DNA from: Candidatus Acidiferrales bacterium
GTDB taxonomy: Bacteria > Acidobacteriota > Terriglobia > Acidiferrales > UBA7541
NCBI GenBank assembly: GCA_955651735.1
Contig: CATPAM010000043.1
Location: 1-6,340 of the forward strand
Length of the DNA: 6,340 bases
Direction: 5' to 3'
Below, in pieces: positions 1-5,508 of this stretch; position 1 is the first letter of the stretch, and each line of letters starts with the position of its first letter. Under the pieces are notes generated by a model. That model searched no databases. It was not told where the DNA came from and saw only the letters and a program-made list of their open reading frames with translations. Position numbers and translations under genes: made by a program.

Positions 1-1223
1 AGGTTGGGGTGCGGATCTGCGTTCTTCGGGCGGACCTTGAGCTGGTTCGGAGAAGGGAACTGCGCGACTGCAATTTCGTTCTGGTCCGGATGGCCGGTCC
101 ACGCGCCGTCCATCAAGCAGGACGCTTCGTTCTTTTTATCTTCGGCGAGTACCGCAAGGGCGCGCGCGTTGAGCTCCGGATTGTCGCGGCTCGGATAAAG
201 TGCGGTCATCCCGCCTATGGCCAACATGCCGTGCTTGTGGCAAATCTCCGGCATCAGCGTGCGCAAATTCTGGAAGAACGCGACGTTGTGCGGAATTGTG
301 TTGCGGTCCGGCAAAACCCATTCCGGGTTTTCAAGGTTGAAATGAATCAGGCTGGCCATGTAATCCCAGCGGCCGAGGTTCAACCCCAGGATGTGCTCGC
401 GCAGATTCCAGGCGAACTCTTCCATTTGAAACGCCAGCGGGTGCGCTTCCACCAGCGCCATGCACTTGATGGCATTGGCGGGGAGGCCCTTCGCGCGCGC
501 AATCATCTGGAACAGATCGCGCCACCATAACGCTTCATCCGCGGATTCCGACTTGGGGATGTAGAAGCAAAGCGGATGCTTCAGCGCGCCGAAATCTACC
601 TGATAGGCAATCATCGCGACGTCGAACAGCGAAGCCGGTAGCAGCTCGCCAGGGAGAACGCCAGCTTGATGCAGGTGCAAGCCCCGCGGCCGCGTGAACA
701 GGACCGTTTTGCTCGGCTGAATACTCACCGTACGATTCCGTTTCTTGTCGAAATAATTGAGCCGGCCGACAAGTGCTTCCAGAACGTTGTGAATGCCGGA
801 GGTGAGGTGCTCCCAGGTGTTCGCGTTGGAGTCTTCCAGATCCAGCATCACGCCCGGCGCGCCCGAATTGAGCATTTTCACGACGAGCTCGGCGTCGTCT
901 GCCGGGCCGGTCATCTGGTTCTGCTGGTCAAGGCACCATTCCGGCAGCTCGATTTCCCACGCTTGCATGGTCGAAACTGAGGGCGGCAGGAAGTCAGGCT
1001 GTTTACCAGCGTGCGCGGCGTGGAACGCTGCTTCGCGGCGAACGATCAGCGAGCGCTGGCGCAAGGTGAGCGCGGCGTGCAGCGGCGCTAGGAACTCCAG
1101 AAAGCCGTCGGGCAGGCCGCTGGCGGCATCGAAGCCGGCTGGCGCAGTATTTACGGGCATCAGGCGGTCGGAGAGCGTGGAAGGTGTGATGGAAAGCCCC
1201 GCTTTCGTGCTGGTTGTAGCCAT
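1..1223 (-). CDS. aceB: Malate synthase A (partial, C-terminus outside window)
   Basis: Malate synthase condenses glyoxylate with acetyl-CoA to give malate, the second step of the cytoplasmic glyoxylate shunt used for growth on acetate or fatty acids. The reading frame is open from ATG at 1223 to the window edge, giving 407 codons of an enzyme usually about 530 residues long. Recognisable blocks in order are an RPRGLHLH motif (residues 178-185), a PASLFD block, FYIPKSES, the acidic residue E259 in LVEAHP, GLNLGRWDY (280-288), CHKHG followed by IGGM, and MDGAWTGHP around D372, which aligns with the HDGTW catalytic Asp segment of E. coli AceB. The start is backed by GAGGA (1231-1235 on this strand), 7 bases upstream. 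Several normally fixed positions differ: LIETLP reads LVEAHP, NCGRWD reads NLGRWD, and HDGTW reads MDGAW. A partner isocitrate lyase, if linked, would lie outside the window. The family call is firm. Confidence 0.93.
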   Translation of the reverse strand, partial: MATTSTKAGLSITPSTLSDRLMPVNTAPAGFDAASGLPDGFLEFLAPLHAALTLRQRSLIVRREAAFHAAHAGKQPDFLPPSVSTMQAWEIELPEWCLDQQNQMTGPADDAELVVKMLNSGAPGVMLDLEDSNANTWEHLTSGIHNVLEALVGRLNYFDKKRNRTVSIQPSKTVLFTRPRGLHLHQAGVLPGELLPASLFDVAMIAYQVDFGALKHPLCFYIPKSESADEALWWRDLFQMIARAKGLPANAIKCMALVEAHPLAFQMEEFAWNLREHILGLNLGRWDYMASLIHFNLENPEWVLPDRNTIPHNVAFFQNLRTLMPEICHKHGMLAIGGMTALYPSRDNPELNARALAVLAEDKKNEASCLMDGAWTGHPDQNEIAVAQFPSPNQLKVRPKNADPHPN

Positions 1224-1314
1224 CAATCGATCCTCGCGGCGTCTAGCTCGGAAAGCCGAGGCGCTTCCTTAGATGAAGAGGCAATTGGCAGGCCAACGTC
1301 GCGCCACCCCCATG

Positions 1315-1329
1315 TCGATAAGTTATTGA
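1315..1329. promoter_or_regulatory. Operator-like palindrome near malate synthase start site
   Basis: TCGATAAGTTATTGA is a 15-base palindrome with 6 of 7 positions symmetric around the central G. It sits at or just after the predicted transcription start of the malate synthase gene, where a repressor would block initiation. Glyoxylate-shunt genes are commonly repressed (for example by IclR in E. coli), but this sequence does not let me name the regulator. Confidence 0.3.
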
Positions 1330-1337
1330 TAATAGGC

Positions 1338-1365
1338 TATATACATGCACGTCGTGAAATGTTAG
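1338..1365 (-). promoter_or_regulatory. Candidate promoter of malate synthase
   Basis: On the minus strand, CTAACA (1365-1360, 4 of 6 to TTGACA) is followed after 16 bases by TATATA (1343-1338). Transcription would start near 1331, leaving a leader of about 107 bases. A second reading uses TATTAT (1334-1329) as the -10. The local drop in GC in a GC-rich window supports a promoter here, but the exact boxes are uncertain. Confidence 0.3.
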
Positions 1366-1370
1366 CCCAC

Positions 1371-1384
1371 GCAGTCGAGACTGC
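1371..1384. repeat. Perfect inverted repeat GCAGTC-GA-GACTGC
   Basis: Two perfect 6-base arms are separated by GA. The repeat lies about 6 bases upstream of the candidate -35 box of malate synthase, a typical place for an activator or repressor site. As RNA it would give a 5-bp stem with a CGAG tetraloop, too small and without a U-run to act as a terminator. I read it as a possible protein binding site. Confidence 0.35.
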
Positions 1385-1469
1385 CTCCCAGCGGACGGTA
1401 CAGAGTTGCTCTCCAGGGACTAGAAACTTCCCAGCTGTGTCGGTTGCTCATTATTCTGGATATTGGGGT

Positions 1470-1487
1470 CGAAAACGGCTCTTTTCG
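1470..1487 (-). terminator. Weak stem-loop after the BON gene
   Basis: CGAAAA and TTTTCG form a 6-bp perfect stem with a 6-base loop, starting 20 bases beyond the stop codon of the BON gene. The stem is AU-rich and no U-run follows on the minus strand, so it is a poor intrinsic terminator. It may protect the 3' end or simply be chance. Confidence 0.25.
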
Positions 1488-1507
1488 CGGCGCCCTGCCA
1501 CCCGCAA

Positions 1508-2074
1508 TCAACTTTTGCCGTTGACTACCAGATTGTTTTTAACCTCAAAGACGTTTGGTACGCCGTTGGCGCGCAAGCCGGCCAGATTCTTGTCTGCTTC
1601 GCTGTCGACCACGCCCTCCAAACTAACACGCCCATTTTTCACGATGATGTGAATCGAAGGCATGGAAGACCACCCGTATTTGGAGAGGCCCGTGTCTCCG
1701 TAGATGGCGCGATAGAGCGCGTGGCCCAACTGGTCATCCATCGGGGAGGGAGGCAGCACTTCAATGTTGTTGGTGACGCCGGAAACGCCCTCGATACTCT
1801 TGACCGCGGCTTCGGCATCAGACTTGAGCGTGGGACGAGTCACCTGACCTTCGAGGGTGACGTGATCGCCATCCACCTTGAAAACCAGGTTGTCGAAAAC
1901 GGAGTAATAGGGAAGCAGGAGAAGCTGATGGCGAACTTCGCGCACCAGATTCTGATTCGATTTGGTTTCGCGCTGGCCGTTAGCGCTTGGCCGCACGCTT
2001 GACTGCATTGGAACGGAGATGGTAAGCGAAATGACGAAGAGGACGACACCGAATCGGGTTCGGTTCTTCAGCAT
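1508..2074 (-). CDS. Exported protein with two BON domains
   Basis: The 188-residue product starts with a basic stretch (KNRTR) and a hydrophobic core (about residues 8-21), a signal peptide or membrane anchor. No clean AXA cleavage site is obvious. Residues 41-107 and 112-184 form two BON domains, each with the predicted alpha-beta pattern and the V-x-L-x-G signature (VTLEG 72-76 and VSLEG 150-154). BON domains in the OsmY and DolP families bind phospholipid or help envelope integrity, so a periplasmic or outer-membrane role is likely; the specific function is unknown. The ATG at 2074 has AAGGAG (2087-2082 on this strand) 7 bases upstream, which fixes the start. The second domain carries a longer loop (about 126-140) between its first helix and strand. 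Both neighbours are metabolic genes that do not explain its role, and it is divergent from the phosphodiesterase gene. Confidence 0.85.
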   Translation of the reverse strand: MLKNRTRFGVVLFVISLTISVPMQSSVRPSANGQRETKSNQNLVREVRHQLLLLPYYSVFDNLVFKVDGDHVTLEGQVTRPTLKSDAEAAVKSIEGVSGVTNNIEVLPPSPMDDQLGHALYRAIYGDTGLSKYGWSSMPSIHIIVKNGRVSLEGVVDSEADKNLAGLRANGVPNVFEVKNNLVVNGKS

Positions 2075-2221
2075 GGAATGACTCCTTGTGTGAATTCCTG
2101 ATGGTGCGGTTATTTAGATTCAGGACCCCGAGGGGAAGACTGCAACCCGACTGCCTTGCAGCGGGTGCTAGCATACTCACAACGGGTTATTCAACTCAAC
2201 TCCGGAAATGGATTGGCGGGT

Positions 2222-2226
2222 GAGGG
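2222..2226 (+). promoter_or_regulatory. Ribosome binding site deciding the GDPD start
   Basis: GAGGG lies 4 bases before GTG 2231 and 10 before GTG 2237. The frame stays open upstream to TTG 2156 and TTG 2213, but neither has a purine-rich site in front of it, and both would add residues the family lacks before the IAHRG motif. Confidence 0.5.
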
Positions 2227-2230
2227 CATC

Positions 2231-2959
2231 GTGCTGGTGATTGCGCATCGTGGGGCCTCGGGGCACGCGCCGGAGAATACGCTGGCGGCGTTTCGCAAAG
2301 CTGTTTCCCTGGGTGCGGCCTTCATTGAGACGGACCTGCAGCTTTCGCGCGACGCGCACTTTGTGGCCATCCACGATGCGACCGTGGACAGAACTACCGG
2401 CGGGCACGGCGCCGTTCACGACCTCACGCTCGCGGAATTGCGACGCCTCGACGCTGGCTCCTGGTTCGGGAGTGAATTTGCCGGCGAGCGCATTCCCACC
2501 CTGGAAGAAATTCTCGACTTTTCAAAGAAGCACGATGTCGTGTTCTACCTGGAGCTAAAACCCAGCGGCTCGTGGGGCGGCGAGCACGCCTTGATCGGTG
2601 CGCTTCGCGAATCGGGAGAAATTCCCCGCGCAGTGGTCATTTCGTTCGACGTCGCCATTCTCGAGTCGCTGCGCAAGATCGAGCCCACGTTGATGACTGG
2701 GGTGCTTTATGAGGGGCAAATTGACAGGCCGGTCGAGCGCGCGGTGGAGATCGGAGCGCGCCAGTTGGCCGTGCGCGGTGACCTGGTGACGCCAGCCTTG
2801 CTGGCTGAAGCGCGAAAGAAGGATCTGCAAGTTGTGTGCTGGACGGTGAACCAACCCGCGCACATGCGCTTGCTCATCGACGCCGGTGTCGACGGCATCA
2901 TGAGTGACTATCCGGACCGCCTGGTGGCCGCGCAGAAGAAAGAGAAGAATTCGGAGTAA
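2231..2959 (+). CDS. Glycerophosphodiester phosphodiesterase, cytoplasmic UgpQ-like
   Basis: The enzyme hydrolyses glycerophosphodiesters from phospholipid turnover to glycerol 3-phosphate and an alcohol, using a divalent metal. The 242-residue product is a single GDPD TIM barrel of the usual length (E. coli UgpQ is about 247). The catalytic and metal-binding set is complete: H6 and R7 in AHRGASG, E15-N16 in PENT, E33 and D35 in IETDLQLSRD, H48-D49, and E108 and K110 in LELKP. The C-terminal WTVN (W204 onward) and GVDGIMSDYP (219-228) are also typical. No signal peptide is present, so it acts in the cytoplasm. The GTG start at 2231 is chosen because the family begins two to five residues before IAHRG and because GAGGG lies just upstream; GTG 2237 is the alternative. 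It stands alone, with no ugp transporter genes nearby, and converges with rsmA. Confidence 0.9.
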   Translation: MLVIAHRGASGHAPENTLAAFRKAVSLGAAFIETDLQLSRDAHFVAIHDATVDRTTGGHGAVHDLTLAELRRLDAGSWFGSEFAGERIPTLEEILDFSKKHDVVFYLELKPSGSWGGEHALIGALRESGEIPRAVVISFDVAILESLRKIEPTLMTGVLYEGQIDRPVERAVEIGARQLAVRGDLVTPALLAEARKKDLQVVCWTVNQPAHMRLLIDAGVDGIMSDYPDRLVAAQKKEKNSE

Positions 2960-2974
2960 AGCGAGAAGCCGGAA

Positions 2975-3805
2975 TCAGCCGCGCGGGCGGCTCCCTAGCT
3001 GCTGCGAGAGAGTAGCGAGATTGGCCACGGAAAGCTGCTCGGCGCGCGCATCGGCGCGCAATTTCAGGTTCGCCAAAGCTTCACGAACCAGTTCGGGCTT
3101 CACGCGCGACTTCAGGTTGTTCACCAGGGTTTTGCGCTTCTGCGAGAAACATAATTTCACAAACTCCAGGAACGACGCTTCGTCAATCTGTGGAAGTTTC
3201 GCGCGCTCGCCTGGCAAGCGCAGAGTGACCAGCGCTGAGCTCACTTCCGGTGGCGGCCGGAACGCTCCCCGCGGAATTTCCAGGACGAACTCGGGCCGTG
3301 AAAAATATTGCGTCAGCACGGACAGATAGCCGTAATCGCGCGTTCCCGGTTGTGCCGCGAGCCGCAGCGCCACTTCGTGCTGAACGACGATGTGGATTTC
3401 GTCGATGGGTTCGGCACTGGCAAAGAGGTGATGCAAAATCGGCGAAGTGATGTAGTACGGGAGATTGCCGTAGATGCGCACGCGCTTCCCCGCCGCAATC
3501 TTAGCGATATCCGACTTTAGGATATCCGCCGAAACAACCTCCACATTAGGAGAGCGTCTTGCGAGTTTTTTGAGCGTCGCCGCAAGGTGAGCATCAAGTT
3601 CGATGGCATGAACCGGCGCGCCCGTGGAAGCGAGTTGCTCTGTCATCTCGCCGTGCCCGGCACCAATTTCGATCCAGCAAAACTCAGCGCTATTCCCGGC
3701 TGGGGACGGCGCGATGGATTGCGGCGAAACGCGAATAGCTCGCGCGATCTCCTCTCGCCAGCCTGCATCAGCAAGGAAATGCTGCCCCAAGCGTTGCCGT
3801 GCCAT
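2975..3805 (-). CDS. rsmA: 16S rRNA (A1518/A1519) dimethyltransferase KsgA/RsmA
   Basis: KsgA uses S-adenosylmethionine to dimethylate two adjacent adenines near the 3' end of 16S rRNA, a late step in small-subunit assembly; its loss gives kasugamycin resistance. The 276-residue product shows the family order: QHFL (8-11), SAM motif I EIGAGHGEMTEQL (from E46), acidic residues E69 and D71, the D94 region, catalytic NLPYYITSP (114-122), FRPPPEVSSALV, and CFSQKRKTLVNNL near the C-terminal domain. About 12 extra residues lie between helix 1 and motif I (around 27-43) compared with E. coli. ATG 3805 is preferred; GTG 3826 is in frame and would add MRRSQRR, similar to the basic N-termini of some homologues. 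Neither has ideally spaced Shine-Dalgarno bases: AGGAG ends one base before the ATG, and GGAGG lies 12 before it. The gene is convergent with GDPD and divergent from glgA. Confidence 0.95.
   Translation of the reverse strand: MARQRLGQHFLADAGWREEIARAIRVSPQSIAPSPAGNSAEFCWIEIGAGHGEMTEQLASTGAPVHAIELDAHLAATLKKLARRSPNVEVVSADILKSDIAKIAAGKRVRIYGNLPYYITSPILHHLFASAEPIDEIHIVVQHEVALRLAAQPGTRDYGYLSVLTQYFSRPEFVLEIPRGAFRPPPEVSSALVTLRLPGERAKLPQIDEASFLEFVKLCFSQKRKTLVNNLKSRVKPELVREALANLKLRADARAEQLSVANLATLSQQLGSRPRG
2977..2992. terminator. Hairpin at the convergent GDPD/rsmA junction
   Basis: AGCCGC-GCGG-GCGGCT is a perfect 6-bp GC-rich stem with a 4-base loop, 17 bases past the GDPD stop and overlapping the last codons of rsmA. 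Its place between two convergent genes fits a bidirectional terminator, but neither strand has a clear T-run after it. The function is uncertain. Confidence 0.3.
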
Positions 3806-3808
3806 TCT

Positions 3809-3835
3809 CCTCTGTGACCTCCGCACCCTCTGTGG
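3809..3835. repeat. Three tandem 9-bp CACAGAGG-type units at the ksgA start
   Basis: Read on the plus strand the units are CCTCTGTGA, CCTCCGCAC and CCTCTGTGG, in exact 9-base register. The middle unit differs from the outer two mainly by T-to-C and G-to-A changes. On the ksgA strand each unit ends in AGAGG or GGAGG, so the array provides the only Shine-Dalgarno-like bases for ksgA and contains the alternative GTG start at 3826. Very similar CACAGAGG strings are, as far as I recall, common between genes in several environmental phyla. That link is from memory and not tested. Confidence 0.55.
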
Positions 3836-3867
3836 TAAAAATCTTTTCCCGCATTCCGCGGAGGCAC

Positions 3868-3896
3868 ATTATACGTGCAACCCTGCTTGACGACAG
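3868..3896 (-). promoter_or_regulatory. Candidate sigma-70 promoter of rsmA/ksgA
   Basis: On the minus strand a perfect -10 box TATAAT (3873-3868) follows CTGTCG (3896-3891, 3 of 6 to consensus) after 17 bases. The predicted start is near 3861, giving a leader of about 55 bases that includes the 9-bp repeat array. The -10 is flanked by GCAC and GTGC arms (3864-3878), a partial palindrome that could bind a regulator. Confidence 0.5.
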
Positions 3897-3915
3897 TGCT
3901 AGCGTCGGATAGCGT
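3887..3915 (+). promoter_or_regulatory. Candidate sigma-70 promoter of glgA
   Basis: TTGACG (3887-3892, 5 of 6) is followed after 17 bases by TAGCGT (3910-3915, 3 of 6). Transcription would start near 3922, about 22 bases before the chosen GTG. This promoter would exclude the upstream GTG at 3875 from the message. Its -35 shares bases 3891-3892 with the ksgA -35 on the other strand. Confidence 0.35.
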
Positions 3916-3934
3916 TGATTCTCAACTCTTTCTT

Positions 3935-3939
3935 GGGAG
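3935..3939 (+). promoter_or_regulatory. Ribosome binding site for the glgA start at 3944
   Basis: GGGAG lies 4 bases before GTG 3944. A competing site, GGAGG at 3860-3864, lies 10 bases before an in-frame GTG at 3875. The downstream start is preferred because it puts the catalytic KTGGL lysine at residue 15, exactly as in E. coli GlgA, and because the predicted promoter lies between the two starts. Confidence 0.5.
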
Positions 3940-3943
3940 CACA

Positions 3944-5452
3944 GTGCGAATCCTATTCGTGGCATCGGAAGGCCTGCCCTTTTCCAAGACCGGCGGCCTC
4001 GCGGACGTGGTCGAGGCCTTGCCAAAAGCTTTAGTCGGCCTAGGGCACGAAGTCGCGGTCGTGCTGCCTCGCTATCGCGGGACGAAGATTAGCTCGGTGG
4101 TTGTGCCCAGCGTCACGGTTCCGATGGGTGGGACACGCCTTCGTTTTCCATTCGTCGCGGATGGCTCCGTGATCAGCGGCGTGCGTTATTTCTTCGTCGA
4201 CGACCCCGCCTATTTTGATCGCGACGGCATCTACGGCGGCCCCGGGGGCGATTATCCCGACAACGCCGAACGCTACAGCGAGTTTTGCCGCACCGCCATC
4301 GAAATCGCCAAGCACGTCTGGCGTCCCGACGTAATTCATTGCCACGACTGGCAGTCCGCTCTCGTGCCCGTGCTGTTGCGAACCTCCTACGGCGATGATC
4401 CGCTGGTGCAAGACATTCCGGTGGTTTTCACCATTCACAACATGGGCTATCACGGCCTGTTCGGCAGGGATGCGCTCGACCGCGCAGGCATTCCCGTAGG
4501 CGTGTTCCATCCAGGCGGCATCGAATTTTTCGGCAGCGTGAATTTTCTCAAAGGCGGCCTGGTTTTCTCGGACTATCTCACCACCGTCAGCCGCAAATAC
4601 GCGCAGGAAATTCAGACGCGCGAATACGGCTATGGACTCGACGGCGTCGTGCGCGGCCGCGCCGATCGCCTCGTCGGTATCCTGAACGGCGTGGACTACA
4701 CGCTCTGGAATCCGGAGAGGGACAAATTCATCGCCGCGAAATATTCCGCCAAAGACTTGAGCGGCAAGCAAATTTGCAAGCAAGCGCTGCTGGAGCTTTT
4801 CGAGCTCCCTGCCGAGCACCTGGCGAAGCCGGTCATCGGCATCGTCTCGCGCTTCGCCGACCAAAAAGGCTTCGACCTCATCGCCGAACGAGCACACGAA
4901 CTGATGCACGAGGAATTGCTGCTGGTCGTGCTCGGAACCGGCGACCGCAAGTATGAAGAACTTTTCCGCGCCCTGGCCGCGGCGTATCCCGGGCGCGTCG
5001 GCGTGAAGATTGCCTACGACAACGTTATCGCGCACAAGATCGAAGCCGGCGCCGACATGTTCCTGATGCCCTCGCGCTACGAACCCTGCGGTTTGAACCA
5101 GATTTATAGTTTGAAGTACGGTACCGTGCCAATTGTGAGGGCCACCGGCGGCCTTGATGATACGATTGAAGCGTTCGACATCGAGCACGGCACCGGAACC
5201 GGTTTCAAGTTTGTGGAGTATATCGGTGCCGCGATGATTCGCAGTGTGCGCCAGGCGCTTCATCTCTTCATGGACGAGCGCATTTGGCGGCGCATACAAC
5301 TGAACGGCATGGCGAAGGATTTTTCTTGGAAGGGGTCCGCGGTGGAATACGCCAAGGTATACGCTGCGGCGCGTACGGCGCGGGGCTTGCCTGCGGTACC
5401 CGAGCCGGCTCCGGCGCCGAGAAACCAAAAGCCTGTTGCAACATCTAATTAA
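3944..5452 (+). CDS. glgA: Glycogen synthase (ADP-glucose alpha-1,4-glucosyltransferase)
   Basis: GlgA transfers glucose from ADP-glucose to the non-reducing end of an alpha-1,4-glucan, building glycogen in the cytoplasm. The 502-residue product is a GT5 enzyme with two Rossmann-like domains. Visible signatures are MRILFVASE, K15-T-G-G-L (ADP-glucose binding), VVLPRYRG, HDWQSALVP (from H134), FTIHNMGYHG (H165), VSRFADQKG with R303 and K308, PSRYEPCGL with catalytic E380, and TGGLDDTI. R303, K308 and E380 align with E. coli R300, K305 and E377 at a constant offset of three. The start is GTG 3944; an in-frame GTG at 3875 would add 23 residues not typical of the family. The last 20 or so residues form a Pro/Ala-rich tail, probably disordered, beyond the catalytic core. 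No glgB, glgC or glgP is adjacent. It is followed after 56 bases by the thioredoxin gene and is likely co-transcribed with it. Confidence 0.96.
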   Translation: MRILFVASEGLPFSKTGGLADVVEALPKALVGLGHEVAVVLPRYRGTKISSVVVPSVTVPMGGTRLRFPFVADGSVISGVRYFFVDDPAYFDRDGIYGGPGGDYPDNAERYSEFCRTAIEIAKHVWRPDVIHCHDWQSALVPVLLRTSYGDDPLVQDIPVVFTIHNMGYHGLFGRDALDRAGIPVGVFHPGGIEFFGSVNFLKGGLVFSDYLTTVSRKYAQEIQTREYGYGLDGVVRGRADRLVGILNGVDYTLWNPERDKFIAAKYSAKDLSGKQICKQALLELFELPAEHLAKPVIGIVSRFADQKGFDLIAERAHELMHEELLLVVLGTGDRKYEELFRALAAAYPGRVGVKIAYDNVIAHKIEAGADMFLMPSRYEPCGLNQIYSLKYGTVPIVRATGGLDDTIEAFDIEHGTGTGFKFVEYIGAAMIRSVRQALHLFMDERIWRRIQLNGMAKDFSWKGSAVEYAKVYAAARTARGLPAVPEPAPAPRNQKPVATSN

Positions 5453-5470
5453 ACTGGTTTAGGAGAGGAA

Positions 5471-5495
5471 AAGGCGCTTGCTCCGGTAAGCCCTT
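5471..5495 (+). promoter_or_regulatory. Hairpin in the glgA-trx spacer, next to the trx ribosome binding site
   Basis: AAGG and GCTTG pair with TAAGC and CCTT across a CTCCGG loop, with a single bulged C at 5475. This gives about 9 pairs including one G-U. No U-run follows, so it is not an intrinsic terminator. A purine tract, AGGAGAGG (5461-5468), precedes it and the real ribosome binding site follows immediately. It could be a processing site, a 3' stabiliser for glgA, or a translation control element for trx. Confidence 0.4.
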
Positions 5496-5500
5496 GAGGA
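5495..5500 (+). promoter_or_regulatory. Ribosome binding site fixing the thioredoxin start
   Basis: TGAGGA ends 8 bases before ATG 5509. The frame opens earlier at TTG 5494, but that codon overlaps this site and would add a charged MRTNK leader, so ATG is the start. Confidence 0.7.
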
Positions 5501-5508
5501 CAAATAAG

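Larger units (their letters stand above)
1224..1507. other. Non-coding spacer between malate synthase and BON gene
   Basis: These 284 bases hold no credible gene; the open frames here are antisense continuations of the BON gene. The spacer contains the malate synthase ribosome binding site, a small hairpin (CTCGG-AAAG-CCGAG, 1247-1260) just upstream of it, an AT-rich promoter-like stretch around 1315-1345, and three inverted repeats (1285-1296, 1315-1329, 1371-1384). A further AT-rich stem lies at 1470-1487, near the end of the BON gene. Both flanking genes run leftwards, so the spacer is the 3' end of one transcript and the 5' region of the other. Confidence 0.7.

Noticed and set aside
9..980. 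Plus-strand frames across the malate synthase region
   Set aside because: The minus strand reads as malate synthase throughout with intact motifs; the plus frames are short, fragmentary shadows.
1463..2002. Open frame on the plus strand across the BON gene
   Set aside because: The opposite strand encodes a coherent exported two-domain protein with a good ribosome binding site; this frame has neither motif nor start signal.
2091..2180. Promoters in the BON/GDPD divergent spacer, such as TTGCAG with AATCTAAAT on the minus strand or TGCTAGCAT on the plus strand
   Set aside because: A divergent promoter region must exist here, but no pair of boxes has both good matches and correct spacing, so I do not call one.
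2944..2956. 13-base string GAAGAATTCGGAG also found at 5893-5905
   Set aside because: Only two copies, in unrelated contexts (end of GDPD and trx 3' region), with no flanking similarity; likely chance.
3875..3943. Extended glgA start at GTG 3875
   Set aside because: It has GGAGG at good spacing, but adds 23 residues foreign to the family and would lie upstream of the predicted promoter; GTG 3944 matches the E. coli N-terminus exactly.
4040..5428. Long open frame on the minus strand (462 codons) opposite glgA
   Set aside because: It is the antisense shadow of a well-supported GlgA; the translation is full of His, Arg and Ala without any recognisable domain, as expected from GC-rich codon bias.
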